Assembly (NCBI GenBank): GCA_001598975.1
Contig: BBXU01001931.1
Location: forward strand, 1 to 38,282
Source: Parachlorella kessleri
Lineage: Eukaryota; Chlorophyta; Trebouxiophyceae; Chlorellales; Chlorellaceae
Length of the DNA: 38,282 nt
Reading direction: 5' to 3'
This document shows positions 37,901-38,282 of this stretch, piece by piece. Both the position numbers and the translations under genes were made by a program. The notes beneath the pieces are model-generated. The model was given only the letters and a program-made list of their open reading frames with translations. It had not been told where the DNA came from and did no database searches. Each line of letters starts with the position of its first letter. The first letter of the stretch is position 1.

Positions 37901-38282
37901 GCACTACAAGCAAGCCCTGCCCCATATCTGGCCCTGCCATGTCACCCTGCTTGCCTACCTGCTTGAGCCGGCCTGTGAGCATCAGTATGCGCTCCACTGT
38001 GCCAGGGAAGTATTCACTGGCTTTAGACAGCTGTATCTTAGCAAAGGTTTTCTGCTGGAAGTCGTTGATGTTGCCGCCTCCCTGCAGGACCGTACAGGGT
38101 TGGCATTGACAGCACAGCATTGATACCGTAGGAAGTGCCCCCGTGGCTGTTCTTTTGGTGGTCAAAGGCCAGCACAGCCACTGTGTAGGGTTGCAAGGCT
38201 GGCGGGGGTCATGCACCCAGCACTGCCCACCTTGCCAATGATGGAGCCCGCCGCTGCATTCGACACCAGCAGCTTTATATAC
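34986..38282 (-). CDS. triple KH-domain RNA-binding protein (PCBP/Nova/PEPPER-like), N-terminus missing
   Basis: Binds single-stranded RNA, probably in splicing, stability or translation control. Visible exons: 38281-38231, 38081-37959, 37603-37353, 37011-36930, 36664-36302, 36072-35986, 35769-35641 and 35321-34986, in phase, 473 aa to the stop. The start lies beyond the right edge. KH1 (1-58): YIKLLVSNAAAGSIIGK then GGGNINDFQQKTFAKIQLSK and SEYFPGTVERILMLTG. KH2 (~104-178): LVKLLVPQSLCGIIIGRSGS then TIRQFAADTQTNIK and HRIVTVSG. A Met/Pro/Ala-rich linker follows. KH3 (~280-380) is diverged: its probable GXXG loop is GTDG in LLGTDGRGAADVAQ, then ASGVRLRVEREVRPGSKAQY and ILQGPADAVHCAQWMLGQKL across the last junction. 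The tail is Ala/Met/Gln-rich. KH1 and KH2 are certain; the KH3 exon joins are likely; the final exon is uncertain. Confidence 0.85.

Noticed and set aside
1..38282. tRNA genes, CRISPR arrays, rRNA, complete transposons
   Set aside because: I saw no convincing tRNA B-box, no regularly spaced direct repeats, no rRNA stretches, and no reverse transcriptase, integrase or transposase motifs on either strand.

Overview
The window looks like nuclear DNA of a green alga (Chlorophyta). Genes are dense and split by many short introns, mostly GT(GAG)...TGCAG with a few GC...AG. Proteins carry long Ala/Gln/Gly/Ser-rich inserts. The motif TGTAA, the usual chlorophyte polyadenylation signal, lies just after several stop codons. 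Family content is also plant/algal: NAD kinase with the [17 protein letters not shown] signature, an SPX-RING (NLA-type) ligase, and a UBA-PTH2. I cannot name a species. All gene models were spliced by eye; in the models called with confidence, reading phase is kept across every junction.

Layout: (1) 1-4032, minus, NAD kinase, 3' end off the left edge. (2) 4616-6134, plus, VPS29 retromer subunit. (3) 6851-12726, minus, TBC-domain Rab GTPase-activating protein whose catalytic domain is split by a ~316-residue insert. (4) 13050-14355, plus, unknown protein with one probable membrane segment and a coiled coil. (5) 14356-18567, a 4.2-kb convergent spacer with only weak coding-like islands and a GC-rich block. 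(6) 18568-20726, minus, UBA-PTH2 peptidyl-tRNA hydrolase. (7) 20941-22565, plus, Mpv17/PMP22 membrane protein. (8) 23247-26538, minus, ZC3H3-like CCCH zinc-finger protein. (9) 26823-29302, plus, SPX-RING E3 ligase. (10) 29511-33552, plus, a protein joining an FCP1/SCP-type phosphatase domain to a PHOSPHO/PECP1-type phosphatase domain. (11) 34986-38282, minus, triple-KH RNA-binding protein, N-terminus off the right edge.

Up to 29 kb the genes form four divergent pairs: NADK/VPS29, TBC/unknown, PTH2/Mpv17 and ZC3H3/SPX-RING. Each shares a 5' region of 0.2-0.6 kb, and neighbouring pairs meet tail to tail. The exception is the tandem pair SPX-RING then double phosphatase. These are only 208 bp apart, with no TGTAA between the stop and the next ATG, so they may share a transcript. 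SPX domains sense inositol pyrophosphates as a readout of phosphate status. SPX-RING ligases (NLA) control phosphate transporters, and plant PHOSPHO-type phosphatases (PS2/PECP1) are induced by phosphate starvation. The pair therefore reads as a candidate phosphate-homeostasis module, and the two-phosphatase fusion is the most unusual item here.
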